This document shows positions 8,472 through 17,108 of a stretch of DNA of 64,000 bases, one piece after another. Origin of the DNA: Serpentinicella sp031432315 (GTDB taxonomy: Bacteria; Bacillota; Clostridia; Peptostreptococcales; Natronincolaceae); contig NZ_JAVKGO010000009.1 of assembly GCF_031432315.1 (NCBI RefSeq), positions 1 to 64,000 on the forward strand, read 5' to 3'. The stretch's first letter is position 1, and every line of letters starts with the position of its first letter. The position numbers and the translations under genes were made by a program. The notes under the pieces are model-generated. The model saw nothing but the letters and a program-made list of their open reading frames with translations. It had not been told where the DNA came from and searched no databases.

Positions 8472-9284
8472 ATGGGTAACTCTCAACAATCTGTAACGCA
8501 ACCGAATTATAGGTTGACTAAAGAACAAGTTTTGGCGCATAATCGCCTATCTACAAAAACTTTAGTAGTTGCTTCTTTTTTAGTGGCACTTAATATTGTT
8601 TTAACACGTATTGGTGCAATTATGCTAGCCGGAGGAACAATTCGCTTAAGCTTTGGTAACATGCCTCTAGCTTTATCGGGTATGCTTCTTGGACCTGGGG
8701 TTGGTGCTATGGTTGGTTTTGTTAGTGATATTTTGGGATTTATGATTAATTCCCACGGTAGTGCATTTCATCCTGGTTTTACTTTAAGTAACGTACTTAC
8801 AGGCATGATACCAGGAATCGTAGTGATGTTCAGTCGAAAAAAACTGACATACTTTAATGTCATTTTATCAAATTTGTTGATTATGATTATTGTTTCATTA
8901 GGTTTAAATACCTACTGGCTAACCCACTTATTTGATCAAGCTTTTATTGTGCTCTTACCAACTAGAATATTGGCTAGTATTATTCTTACAGTAATTAATA
9001 CAATCATGATCTGTGTATTAATTAAAAGTTTTAGTAATACTAATGTATTTACCTTTGAAGTAGATCACTCTACTTCAAAAAGAGATATGCTATATGTAAC
9101 ATCTTTTATTTTACCTTTTATCGGTCTGTATTTTGGACATGCTTCGAAAAGAAGTACTGAAAAAGAAAGGGCTATCTTTGGTTCAAAGTTATTTAACTTT
9201 AGCTTAAAAGTTTCAGTCTTACATTTATTTGTTATTTTCTTATACTTTTATGAAGAATTAATGACATTTATAAATGTTTTATAA
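8472..9284 (+). CDS. folT: folate ECF transporter S component, with C-terminal extension
   Basis: 270 residues. Residues ~25-185 match the FolT family of ECF transporter substrate-binding subunits (LVVASFLVALNIVLTRI, the LSFGNMPLALSGMLLGPG segment, the VGFVSDILGF helix). Identification rests mainly on the THF riboswitch just upstream plus these motifs. FolT proteins are usually around 170-190 residues. Here about 80 extra residues follow, with a positively charged loop and two further hydrophobic segments (SFILPFIGLYFGHASKR and the C-terminal LHLFVIFLYFYEELM). The ecfA1-ecfA2-ecfT module near 57-59.5 kb is the likely energiser. Confidence 0.85.
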   Translation: MGNSQQSVTQPNYRLTKEQVLAHNRLSTKTLVVASFLVALNIVLTRIGAIMLAGGTIRLSFGNMPLALSGMLLGPGVGAMVGFVSDILGFMINSHGSAFHPGFTLSNVLTGMIPGIVVMFSRKKLTYFNVILSNLLIMIIVSLGLNTYWLTHLFDQAFIVLLPTRILASIILTVINTIMICVLIKSFSNTNVFTFEVDHSTSKRDMLYVTSFILPFIGLYFGHASKRSTEKERAIFGSKLFNFSLKVSVLHLFVIFLYFYEELMTFINVL

Positions 9285-9293
9285 ATGTATTAC

Positions 9294-9329
9294 AAAAGCT
9301 ACTATATATGATGATATATAGTAGCTTTT
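9294..9329 (+). terminator. folT terminator
   Basis: Perfect 16-bp stem AAAAGCTACTATATAT/ATATATAGTAGCTTTT, ending in TTTT. Confidence 0.85.
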
Positions 9330-9360
9330 CTTAATCAAATTACTCAAAAGGAGTTTTCTC

Positions 9361-9945
9361 ATGGTCAAAGTAGTAGCTATTGTAGGCAGTCCAAGAAAAA
9401 ACAAAAATAATGATTTGTTACTTTCACATATTTTAAAGGGATTAACAACCAATGAAGAAGAAATGCACATTGATAAATATCATGCTTATGATTTAAATAT
9501 TAAACCTTGTATTGCTTGTGACGGTTGTACACGTAAATTAGGTTGTGTGTTTAAGGATGACATGACAGAGATTTATCAAAAATTCAATGAAGCTGATATT
9601 GTTATTATAGCTTCACCACTTTATTTCAATAGTGTTAGTGCACAACTCAAAGCCATTATTGACCGTTGTCAGGCAATATGGTCTAGTAAATATGTGTTAA
9701 AAAATTCTATGATTAATCAAAATAAAAAACGTATAGGCTACTTTATTTCTACCGCTGGTATGCCTTATAGTAGTGAGCTTTTCAGTGCTGCAATACCTGT
9801 TATGGACTTGTTCTTTAAGTCTATAAACTGTGAATACGTTGAAAATTTGTTTGTAGCTAATGTTGACAACCAATCGGTAAATGATCAAAATCTAGATGAA
9901 GCTTATGCAATAGGACAAAATATATTAAAACAATTAAAAAGCTGA
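9361..9945 (+). CDS. flavodoxin-fold NAD(P)H-dependent FMN reductase
   Basis: 194 residues. The N-terminus has the FMN phosphate loop VGSPRKNKNND. The motif CIACDGCTRKLGCVFKDDM, with closely spaced Cys residues, is typical of the multimeric flavodoxin WrbA / iron-sulfur flavoprotein group, and ASPLYFNSVSAQLKAIIDR is the second FMN-binding loop. It probably reduces quinones or other acceptors using FMN. Whether the cysteines carry an Fe-S cluster or are redox thiols is not clear. AAAGGAG site at 9348-9354. Single gene with its own terminator. Confidence 0.82.
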   Translation: MVKVVAIVGSPRKNKNNDLLLSHILKGLTTNEEEMHIDKYHAYDLNIKPCIACDGCTRKLGCVFKDDMTEIYQKFNEADIVIIASPLYFNSVSAQLKAIIDRCQAIWSSKYVLKNSMINQNKKRIGYFISTAGMPYSSELFSAAIPVMDLFFKSINCEYVENLFVANVDNQSVNDQNLDEAYAIGQNILKQLKS

Positions 9946-9969
9946 GATACTATAGTATCTCAGCTTTTT
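9936..9969 (+). terminator. terminator overlapping the reductase stop codon
   Basis: AAAAAGCTGAGATAC/GTATCTCAGCTTTTT, a perfect stem. The TGA stop lies inside the left arm. Confidence 0.85.
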
Positions 9970-10013
9970 AAAGGGGTCAGGGGATTCTGACAATGTGTCT
10001 ATATTAACAATGT

Positions 10014-10556
10014 TTATACATTGAGGGGAGCATCTCCTGGTTGCCAATCTATTGGGCAAAGTCCACCGGACTGTAGTCCTTGTAAAACCCTTAATGTTTC
10101 ATCTACACTTCTACCTACATTTAAATCATGTACTACTGAATATTTTAGTACACCGTTTGGATCAATTATAAACAATCCTCTAAGTGCAATTCCTTCTTCT
10201 TCTACAAGAACACCATAATCTCTTGCTACTTTTTGAGTCATATCAGAAGCTAATGGGAATTCTAGCTGACCTAATCCACCTTGATCTGGGGCAGTATTAA
10301 TCCAAGCTTTGTGTGAATGCTCACTATCTGTACTTACTCCCAGCACTTCTGCACCCATTTTTTTGAACTCATCTATTTTTCTGTTAAATCCAGTAATCTC
10401 CGTTGGACAAACAAATGTGAAGTCTAATGGCCAAAAGAACATTACTAACCATTTTCCTTTATAATCGTTTAGTGATACTTTACCAAAATTTTCACCAGCA
10501 CCATCAACTGTTTTCATTTCAAAATGTGGTGCTTCTACTCCTACCATTCTTTGCAT
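10014..10556 (-). CDS. 2-Cys peroxiredoxin (AhpC/TSA type)
   Basis: 180 residues. Peroxidatic Cys in FTFVCPTEI, resolving Cys in GGLCPIDWQPGD near the C-terminus, and the conserved Arg in the LRGLFIIDPNG region. It reduces peroxides with thioredoxin- or AhpF-type donors. An AGGAGG site lies 11 bases before the ATG. A plausible promoter TTGTTT-17-ATATAT lies upstream, with an imperfect AT-rich inverted repeat next to it (about 10633-10651) that could be a PerR-type site, but this is weak. Confidence 0.93.
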   Translation of the reverse strand: MQRMVGVEAPHFEMKTVDGAGENFGKVSLNDYKGKWLVMFFWPLDFTFVCPTEITGFNRKIDEFKKMGAEVLGVSTDSEHSHKAWINTAPDQGGLGQLEFPLASDMTQKVARDYGVLVEEEGIALRGLFIIDPNGVLKYSVVHDLNVGRSVDETLRVLQGLQSGGLCPIDWQPGDAPLNV

Positions 10557-10824
10557 TTTTCAAATTACCTCCTACATTTTTAATTTTTTATTTTTGTTAG
10601 TATATATATATCCATAAAAAATGACTTTAAACAATAATTTTTATTATTTGATAATTTTTTTCATTATTGTTTTGGTATTTTCTCTATAACATTTCTATTT
10701 TACCCACTGGATATTAAATTATTCATTTAATGCTTTATAAATTTCCTTTTAACTTTAAGAGGAATATGTACTTTTGAAAAGAATACTGTTAAATAGCAGC
10801 GTATGTTAATAGGAGGTTTGTAAA

Positions 10825-12852
10825 ATGAAAAGAAATAAGTTACTGTTACTCGTATTTATTAGTTTCATCATTACTTTAGTTGGTTGTTCCTCTGATAGTA
10901 AAAATCCTGAGGAAAGCTTAAGTCAGTATATAGACAGCTGGTCTAATCATAACTACGATGACATGTTATCATTGTTAAATGAAGCATCATTAGACACACT
11001 CGATAACCAAGAGTGGTCTTTCACAGAAAGATATGGCAGAATTTATAATGATTTAGGAATTGAAGAAATTACTATTGATTATGAACCAATTGATTTTAAA
11101 GAAGAAAATATTGATTTAAGTGAAATTAATGAAATAGCTTATCCAGTACATATTGAAATGGATTCATTAGCTGGTCCAATTTCATATAGCTTAGAAATCG
11201 TTTTAATTAAAGAATTCGAGTCTGAAAATGAGTATAATTGGAAAGTTGTATGGCACCCGTCTATGTTACTAAAAGGACTGAAGTCCCCAACTGATACTGT
11301 TAACATTAAGATACTTCAACCAGATCGTGGAGAAATTTATGACCGTAATGGTGAAGGTTTAGCAATTAATGACCTTGTATACCAAGCTTCTATTGTTCCT
11401 GATGCAACGGAGGATTTAGAGCAGTCAGCTAAGGATTTTGCAAAAGTTCTAAACTTAGATGAAGATAGAGTCATAAGTTTAGCAAATCAATACCCTAATC
11501 GACCTGAATGGGCAGCACCAATTCAAAAAATTGCTTTAAATAATCCTAGAATAAATGAACTGCTTTCCATAGATGGTGTACTTTTAAATCAAGTATCTGG
11601 TCGTAAATACCCTTATGGTAGTATTACAGGCCATTTGATTGGTCACATAGGTTTGATCACAGCTGAAGAACTTAATGAACACCGAGAAAAAGGTTATAGC
11701 AGTTCATCCATGATAGGAAAAAACAACTTAGAGCTTGTTTATGAGGATCAACTTAGAGGGTCTTCTGGCGCTGTAATATCAGTAAATGGTGAAAATGACC
11801 AAGTTATTGCTGAAAAACCTGCAGTCCCTGGAGAAGATATTTACTTAAGTATAGATATTAATATTCAACAAACCTTATCAAACACCTTAAAAGATGAATT
11901 GGCTGCAGGTGTAGTTATGAATCCAACTTCTGGGGAAGTACTTGCTTTAGTAAGTGAACCAGCCTACGATCTTAACTTACGCTATTTAGGTTTACCTGAC
12001 CCTAGAGCAGTTGAACTAGATGATACTTCTATATTTTTCGAAAGACGCTTTCAAAATACTTACTCGCCGGGCTCAATTTTCAAACCCTTTACTGCTGTTA
12101 TGGCCATTGAGGAAAACACATTAGTCCCTGAAGAAATAATAAGCATTAATGACCGTAGATGGCAACCAGATGAAAGTTGGGGAGATTATCATATAACGAG
12201 AGTAAATAATTCGGTAAATGAAATAAATTTAAACAAAGCAATGCTATACTCTGATAACATCTATTTTGCTAAACAAGCCCTTGAGCTAGGTGCATCGAAT
12301 GTAGAAAAGTGGGCAGAAATTTTTGGATTTGGAGAAACATTACCCTTTGAATTTCCTGTATACACTTCTAGCATGTCAAACACTGGGCTAAATTCAGAGG
12401 TTTTATTAGCTGATACAGGATACGGTCAAGGACAAGTTCAGGTATCTCCTGTTCACATAACTACAATGTATTCTATCTTTTTAAATGAAGGAAGTATAAT
12501 CCAACCTACACTTCTTTTAAATGAGGATGTAAAATACTTAAAAGAAAGTATCGCTTCTACTGAAACAATTAACACTGTACTTGACGCTTTAATTGCTGTT
12601 GTCGAAGATAATAACGGTACTGCATACAGATCAGAAATCGGTCATAATCGTAACCTTGCTGGAAAAACAGGTACGGCGGAGCTAAAGGAAAATTTAAATG
12701 AAGAGAATGGAAAACAACTCGGATGGTATGTAAGCTTTGACTATGAAAAAAAGGATTTATTAACCACTATTATGACACAAGAGGCAGAAAAAAAAGGTGG
12801 TAGTAGCTATGTCGTTGATTTAGCGAATACTTTTTGGAAAAACCTCAACTAG
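10825..12852 (+). CDS. penicillin-binding protein, PBP2a/PbpC-like lipoprotein
   Basis: 675 residues. The N-terminal hydrophobic segment ends in a lipobox (TLVGC). Then come an NTF2-like MecA_N domain (~30-150), a PBP dimerisation domain with RGEIYDRNGEGLA (~165-320) and a transpeptidase domain. Active-site motifs: SIFK (SxxK) in YSPGSIFKPF, SDN (SxN) in LYSDNIYF, KTGT in AGKTGTAEL. It cross-links peptidoglycan at the outer membrane face. Domain order matches B. subtilis PbpC and staphylococcal PBP2a, which can confer low beta-lactam affinity; resistance cannot be inferred from sequence alone. AGGAGG site, single gene. Confidence 0.92.
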   Translation: MKRNKLLLLVFISFIITLVGCSSDSKNPEESLSQYIDSWSNHNYDDMLSLLNEASLDTLDNQEWSFTERYGRIYNDLGIEEITIDYEPIDFKEENIDLSEINEIAYPVHIEMDSLAGPISYSLEIVLIKEFESENEYNWKVVWHPSMLLKGLKSPTDTVNIKILQPDRGEIYDRNGEGLAINDLVYQASIVPDATEDLEQSAKDFAKVLNLDEDRVISLANQYPNRPEWAAPIQKIALNNPRINELLSIDGVLLNQVSGRKYPYGSITGHLIGHIGLITAEELNEHREKGYSSSSMIGKNNLELVYEDQLRGSSGAVISVNGENDQVIAEKPAVPGEDIYLSIDINIQQTLSNTLKDELAAGVVMNPTSGEVLALVSEPAYDLNLRYLGLPDPRAVELDDTSIFFERRFQNTYSPGSIFKPFTAVMAIEENTLVPEEIISINDRRWQPDESWGDYHITRVNNSVNEINLNKAMLYSDNIYFAKQALELGASNVEKWAEIFGFGETLPFEFPVYTSSMSNTGLNSEVLLADTGYGQGQVQVSPVHITTMYSIFLNEGSIIQPTLLLNEDVKYLKESIASTETINTVLDALIAVVEDNNGTAYRSEIGHNRNLAGKTGTAELKENLNEENGKQLGWYVSFDYEKKDLLTTIMTQEAEKKGGSSYVVDLANTFWKNLN

Positions 12853-12961
12853 CATTAATAACAAAGAGCTTAAAAATATGACATTTTAAAACTTATATGG
12901 TAAAATATTGTTAACCAGACTAAACTAATGTTTAGTAATATGAGATAAGGGGGTATTTCTT

Positions 12962-13600
12962 TTGGAAAATGAGCTGACAAAAGACATAAAGATCCTTTTC
13001 TGCGAAACTGATTTAAAGGAAAAACTAGCACCGGGAAATCACTATTTTAGTAACAACAATAATAAATTTTGGTCTGTCCTTAAAAGCGTAGGATTAACGG
13101 CAGAACGACTAGAATTTAGTCGTTTAAACGAACTAACCAATTTTGGAATAAAAATGGTCGGTTTAGAAAAAAATGATAGCAACACTTACAGCACGAAAGA
13201 ACTTAAAGAATACATTAATGATTGTAAACCAAAAGTTTTTTGTTTTAATGGGAAGAAAACCGCAAAAGAATTTTTTAACACACAAAAAATTAAATATGGA
13301 CTTCAAAATGAGACAATTGACCATACTAGTGTTTTTGTAGTTCCCTCTACTGCATCTGCTGCTGATCGATTTTGGAATAAAGATATTTGGGAAGAACTGG
13401 CTAATTTTGTTCAAAACAGTATACCTAAAAATGTACCTGAAAATGAAAATACTAAATCTACTAATGAAGCACAAAGTTCAAATAATTTTTACAGCGCTGG
13501 ATTAAATCTATATAAAAGCTACATTCGTACTTTAGAGGGCTTTTACGATTACACACGTTGCTTTATTCCTGTAAAGCCTAGTCAAAAACAAATTAAATAA
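12962..13600 (+). CDS. Mug-like uracil-DNA glycosylase superfamily protein with altered motif
   Basis: 212 residues, TTG start after AAGGGGG. Residues ~8-155 follow the Mug/TDG-type layout: ILFCETD strand, PGNHYFSNNNNKFW, LKSVGLT, the LTNFGIKMVGL strand, VFCFNGKKTAKEFF, and VFVVPSTASAADRFW near the end. The first motif, usually GxNPG with a catalytic Asn, is here FCETDLKEKLAPG, so the canonical residue is missing. The NPSG motif is PSTAS. Residues ~160-212 form a C-terminal extension with an aromatic-rich end and no recognised domain. It may have altered specificity or no activity. Fold assignment is fairly secure, function is not. Confidence 0.65.
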   Translation: MENELTKDIKILFCETDLKEKLAPGNHYFSNNNNKFWSVLKSVGLTAERLEFSRLNELTNFGIKMVGLEKNDSNTYSTKELKEYINDCKPKVFCFNGKKTAKEFFNTQKIKYGLQNETIDHTSVFVVPSTASAADRFWNKDIWEELANFVQNSIPKNVPENENTKSTNEAQSSNNFYSAGLNLYKSYIRTLEGFYDYTRCFIPVKPSQKQIK

Positions 13601-13631
13601 AAAGAGAAAGCTATTTTAGCTTTCTCTTTTT
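13599..13631. terminator. bidirectional terminator between glycosylase and sspH
   Basis: AAAAAGAGAAAGCT/AGCTTTCTCTTTTT, with A and T tracts on both sides, so it can serve both convergent genes. Confidence 0.85.
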
Positions 13632-13635
13632 ATAT

Positions 13636-13824
13636 CTAATTAAATCCTATTTCTTTTAACTCGTCCACTGGAACAGTTCTTTTTGCTTGAGCACCTCTGT
13701 GATTTGTAATTTCTACCATAGCGTTTATTGGATTAACACTTTCTAACCAAACTGACTTTCCTTCATACTTTACTTCTATTTCTTCCGGTGATTGCAGGAT
13801 TGCCTCAGCTCTTTTTATATCCAT
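13636..13824 (-). CDS. sspH: H-type small acid-soluble spore protein
   Basis: 62 residues. The family layout is clear: MDIKRAEAILQSPEEIEVKY, VWLESVN, and the ending VPVDEL. It is made in the forespore and is a minor SASP. The ATG at 13824 is 9 bases after AGGAG and gives the canonical MD-I-KRAEAIL start; a GTG just upstream is less likely. No clear sigma-G promoter could be picked out in the 290-base gap upstream, which shows no other gene. Confidence 0.88.
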   Translation of the reverse strand: MDIKRAEAILQSPEEIEVKYEGKSVWLESVNPINAMVEITNHRGAQAKRTVPVDELKEIGFN

Positions 13825-14113
13825 CACTATTCACTCCTATATTAAATATTTAAACTTTTCTTTTTAAGTATTTTTCCACAGGAGCTTAATATTATTACTT
13901 TATTTTTAGAAAGTTGTTGCATGCCAATTAATCACTACTTAGCTACTTGAGTGTCAACGCTTCTATTAGTTTTCTTTTTAATGATGGAATTATATTATAA
14001 AAGATAAGCATAATAAACTGATACGAACTACTTAATTACTTAAAACACTCCCTTTGTTTCAATTGGATATATGTGGGTATATTAATTTTAAATACTTACG
14101 AGGAGGAATGAAA

Positions 14114-15304
14114 ATGCAACCCTTTGAAATTAAAAATAAAATATATTGGACTGGGGTTTTTGATAAAGAACTAGAAACTTTTGATATTATTATGAAAACT
14201 CCCCATGGTTCTACATATAACGCTTATTTTATAGACGACGAAAAAAAAGTGCTTATAGATACTGTGAAGTCCAGTTTTAGTAACATTTTTTTAAATAATT
14301 TAGAGCAGTTAACTAATATTAAGGAAATAGATTATGTTATTATTAATCACACGGAGCCTGATCATGCTGGGTCTTTAAAGTATTTATTAGAGATTAACCC
14401 TGATTTAGTAGTTTACTGTACAAAAGCAGCAAGTATTTTTCTACAAGAGCAGGTAAACCAACCATTTAATGTACATGTTATTAAAGACGGTGAAACGCTA
14501 AATATCGGTAGTAGGGAATTAACATTTATTACGGCACCATTCTTACACTGGTCAGATACTATGTTTGTTTATAGTCAATCAGATGAGACGCTTTTTAGCT
14601 GTGACTGTTTTGGTGCTCACTATGCTTCGGTAGATCCTAGTGTAATAGAGACTGCTGAGTACATTGAATCCCTAAAACATTATTATAATGCTATTATGAA
14701 ACCCTTTGCCTCTCATTACTTAAGTGCCCATAAAAAAATTAAAGATCTTTCTATTAACACAATTCTAACTTCTCATGGTCCTCTTTTATTAAAAAAATCT
14801 AATGAAATTATGAAGCATTACTACAATTGGTCCAGTGAAGAGATGGCTACCAGAAATCAAAATCAAGTTGCTTTAATTTATTTGTCAGCCTATAGAAATA
14901 CAGAAAAAATGGCACTTAAAATTAAAGAAGGTTTAGAGTCTGTCGGTGCCCATGTTATTTTTATGGATGCAGAACATGAAGACATTAGAGATATTCACGA
15001 TAAAATTTTATCTTCTAAGGGTGTTCTATTTGGCTCCCCCACTATTAATAAGTCTATGGTCAAACCAATGTGGGATGTGTTCTCAGTAATAGACCCAATG
15101 GCTAATATGGGTAAAATAGCCGGTGTTTTTGGGTCTTATGGTTGGGGTGGTGAAGGCCTCAATATGGCAAATAGCCTTCTTAAACAAATGGGTTTTAAGC
15201 TACCCTGTGAACCTTTAGGAAAGAAATTCTCCCCTTCTGAGGAAACAATAGAAGCGTGTATTAACTTTGGAAGGGATTTTGGCAGTAAAATAGTAAAAAA
15301 ATAG
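14114..15304 (+). CDS. fprA: flavodiiron protein (A-type flavoprotein)
   Basis: 396 residues. The N-terminal metallo-beta-lactamase-like diiron domain has HTEPDHAGSL (HxExDH ligands), the later Asp in SCDCFGAHY and the His in LTSHGP. The C-terminal flavodoxin domain begins ALIYLSAYRNTEKMA with the FMN loop, and FGSYGWGGEGLN follows. It reduces O2 and/or NO in anaerobes. AGGAGG at 14101-14106 favours the ATG at 14114 over 14108 or the longer upstream starts. Single gene with a strong terminator. Confidence 0.94.
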   Translation: MQPFEIKNKIYWTGVFDKELETFDIIMKTPHGSTYNAYFIDDEKKVLIDTVKSSFSNIFLNNLEQLTNIKEIDYVIINHTEPDHAGSLKYLLEINPDLVVYCTKAASIFLQEQVNQPFNVHVIKDGETLNIGSRELTFITAPFLHWSDTMFVYSQSDETLFSCDCFGAHYASVDPSVIETAEYIESLKHYYNAIMKPFASHYLSAHKKIKDLSINTILTSHGPLLLKKSNEIMKHYYNWSSEEMATRNQNQVALIYLSAYRNTEKMALKIKEGLESVGAHVIFMDAEHEDIRDIHDKILSSKGVLFGSPTINKSMVKPMWDVFSVIDPMANMGKIAGVFGSYGWGGEGLNMANSLLKQMGFKLPCEPLGKKFSPSEETIEACINFGRDFGSKIVKK

Positions 15305-15343
15305 ATTAGACCTTTAGTCTTATACGACTAAAGGTCTAATCTA
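15302..15343. terminator. terminator between fprA and GNAT gene
   Basis: Perfect 18-bp inverted repeat beginning TAGATTAGACCTTTAGTC with a 6-base loop. T tracts are short, but the stem is long and lies between convergent genes. Confidence 0.7.
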
Positions 15344-15833
15344 TTCCTACAATTTGACTTCTGCGTTCTAACAAAACAATATCTCTCCAGATACCATTCA
15401 TTTGTCCCATTTTTTTTCGTATTCCTACTTTTTCAAATCCAAACTTTTTATGTAGGGACAAACTTTTTTCATTTTCAGGGAATATTTTTGCTTCTAACGT
15501 CCAAAACCCTTGTTCTTCTGATATTTCTATAATCTTCTTCAATAATGTTTTTCCAACTCCATGCCCTCTATAGTTTTCTGCTATATATATACTAACTTCT
15601 GCTACTCCTGAAAATACAGGTCTATTGGAAACAAGCTTTAGTGCAGCCCAACCTAGGACTTGTCCTTCTAACTTAGCAACGATCTGACTATCTTTAATAT
15701 AGGTATCTTGCCATTGCTCTAGTGTAGGGGGTTCCTTCGTATAAGTTGCGTTTCCTGTTTTTATTCCTTGTATAAAAATTTCCCTAACTTGATGCCAATC
15801 TTTATGTTTAAAATGTTCTAATTGTAATTTCAT
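15336..15833 (-). CDS. GNAT acetyltransferase, phosphinothricin-acetyltransferase-like
   Basis: 165 residues. The acetyl-CoA loop is YRGHGVGKTLL (QxxGxG/A type), followed by ENEKSLSLHKKFGFEKVGI, and the start VREIFIQGIKTGNATY is typical of the Pat/Bar/MddA subfamily that acetylates phosphinothricin, methionine sulfone or similar amino-acid analogues. The natural substrate is unknown. Single gene. Confidence 0.82.
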   Translation of the reverse strand: MKLQLEHFKHKDWHQVREIFIQGIKTGNATYTKEPPTLEQWQDTYIKDSQIVAKLEGQVLGWAALKLVSNRPVFSGVAEVSIYIAENYRGHGVGKTLLKKIIEISEEQGFWTLEAKIFPENEKSLSLHKKFGFEKVGIRKKMGQMNGIWRDIVLLERRSQIVGID

Positions 15834-15875
15834 ACGATGCTCCTTTGAATTAGTTTCACTGTATTATAACATAAA

Positions 15876-16256
15876 TTATAATATATTTGATAATTCTAAG
15901 GACCCTTTTTTAACAATGTGATCAATCGCCTGTTCTAAGTTTACAACTTCTCCTGTAGACAATGCTAATTCCTCTAATTCAACGTATCTTTCTAATTTTG
16001 CAATTGTTGTATCCACAATATCTATCTCATAGTGCTCCATAAATAGCAACCATCGTTTTTTTATGTCGCTCCATTTTACATTTAGGTCTTCTATGTACGC
16101 TGCTGCTTCTTCCCAACGTTCTTGTTGAATTGCCCGATCAATTTTTTGTGCACTGTTTAGAATTTCTTCAGAAGCATTTTGTACATATTGGCCTATATAA
16201 AATGTCCCAACAAAAAATAATGCAAGAATGACTATTGTAGCAATAACAACCTTCAT
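15876..16256 (-). CDS. DUF4363 family membrane-anchored protein
   Basis: 126 residues: one N-terminal membrane helix (ATIVILALFFVGTFYIGQYV) and an extracytoplasmic, mostly helical domain with the conserved stretch WEEAAAYIEDLNVKWSDIKKRW. The pairing with a DUF421 gene 18 bases upstream is common in Clostridia and suggests joint function. The role is unknown. Confidence 0.78.
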   Translation of the reverse strand: MKVVIATIVILALFFVGTFYIGQYVQNASEEILNSAQKIDRAIQQERWEEAAAYIEDLNVKWSDIKKRWLLFMEHYEIDIVDTTIAKLERYVELEELALSTGEVVNLEQAIDHIVKKGSLELSNIL

Positions 16257-16273
16257 AAATTAATCCTCCATTA

Positions 16274-16951
16274 CTATGACAGTTCTTTTTTTTGCGCATA
16301 AAACTTTCCATCAGATGATAGAAAAGCAAAAAAAGCTTTTTTTACATCCTGGATACTTTGTTTTTTAAGCTCCCTTTCTAGCCACTGCGTGTCTCTCCCA
16401 CTTTTTTCGAGATTTGAATAAAGTACATTCCCGTCAACAATTAAAGTAATTGGCAGTTCTTCGTCTTTTACTTTTATATTCATATCCTCTACGATAATAT
16501 TCCGTTTATTTACTTTTGGAATAATACTAATTTCTCCATTCGTTTCTAGGATTGCATAATCAACATCACTTAAATTGGGATAATCTTTTCCACGTAACTG
16601 TTCTAATAAATCATTCATATTAATTCTTAACCTTCTTAACTCTGACTGAACCAGTTGTCCTTTGTTAATTAATATACTTGGTTTACCGCAAATTACTTCT
16701 CTTACGGCTTCACTTTTTATTGAAATAAAAGAAACAATAACTTGTACTGATAGTAACGTTAGTATTGGTATAACACCATTAATTAGTGGTACGCCTGTAT
16801 TTTCCATGGGAGTTGCAGCTAGATCTGCAATCATAATAGCAATTACTAACTCAAAGGGTTGCATTTGTGCAATCTGTCTTTTTCCCATCATTCTCATAAC
16901 AACAACTACTAAACCATATAAAATTAATGATCTTATAAAAACAGTCATCAT
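16274..16951 (-). CDS. DUF421 (YetF-type) membrane protein
   Basis: 225 residues. Three N-terminal membrane helices include the family signature MRMMGKRQIAQMQPFELVIAI. After them is a cytoplasmic domain with GKPSILINKGQ, RINMNDLLEQLR and DVDYAILETNGEIS, where the YetF C-terminal domain lies. YetF-like proteins are widespread in spore formers and some are encoded with spore germination or spore envelope genes; nothing here proves that link. It is the first gene of a two-gene unit with DUF4363. Confidence 0.85.
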   Translation of the reverse strand: MMTVFIRSLILYGLVVVVMRMMGKRQIAQMQPFELVIAIMIADLAATPMENTGVPLINGVIPILTLLSVQVIVSFISIKSEAVREVICGKPSILINKGQLVQSELRRLRINMNDLLEQLRGKDYPNLSDVDYAILETNGEISIIPKVNKRNIIVEDMNIKVKDEELPITLIVDGNVLYSNLEKSGRDTQWLERELKKQSIQDVKKAFFAFLSSDGKFYAQKKELS

Positions 16952-17040
16952 TTTAAAAATCCCACCTATTTATTGTTAAATTTCCATGACTTTCAATTCT
17001 AGTATGTATTATGGCATTTATCTATAAGTATCATGCAATA

Positions 17041-17074
17041 AAAAAAGACTTGTCATTTAATACAAGTCTTTTTT
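17041..17074. terminator. terminator downstream of the DUF4236-TPR gene
   Basis: AAAAAAGACTTGT/ACAAGTCTTTTTT with an 8-base loop; it follows the minus-strand gene ending at 17109. Confidence 0.85.
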
Positions 17075-17108
17075 GTTAAGGAACTGCAAATACATTCCAC
17101 TTTTATTT

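Noticed and set aside
9970..10013. GGGGTCAGGGGATTCTGACA segment downstream of the reductase terminator, resembling a repetitive-element end
   Set aside because: Only one copy was seen in the window and no inverted partner or transposase was found.
10633..10651. AT-rich inverted repeat upstream of the peroxiredoxin gene as a PerR box
   Set aside because: The match to the 7-1-7 PerR layout is poor and such AT-rich repeats occur by chance here.
15336..15833. Herbicide resistance gene (phosphinothricin acetyltransferase)
   Set aside because: The similarity is to a broad GNAT subfamily; activity on phosphinothricin cannot be claimed.
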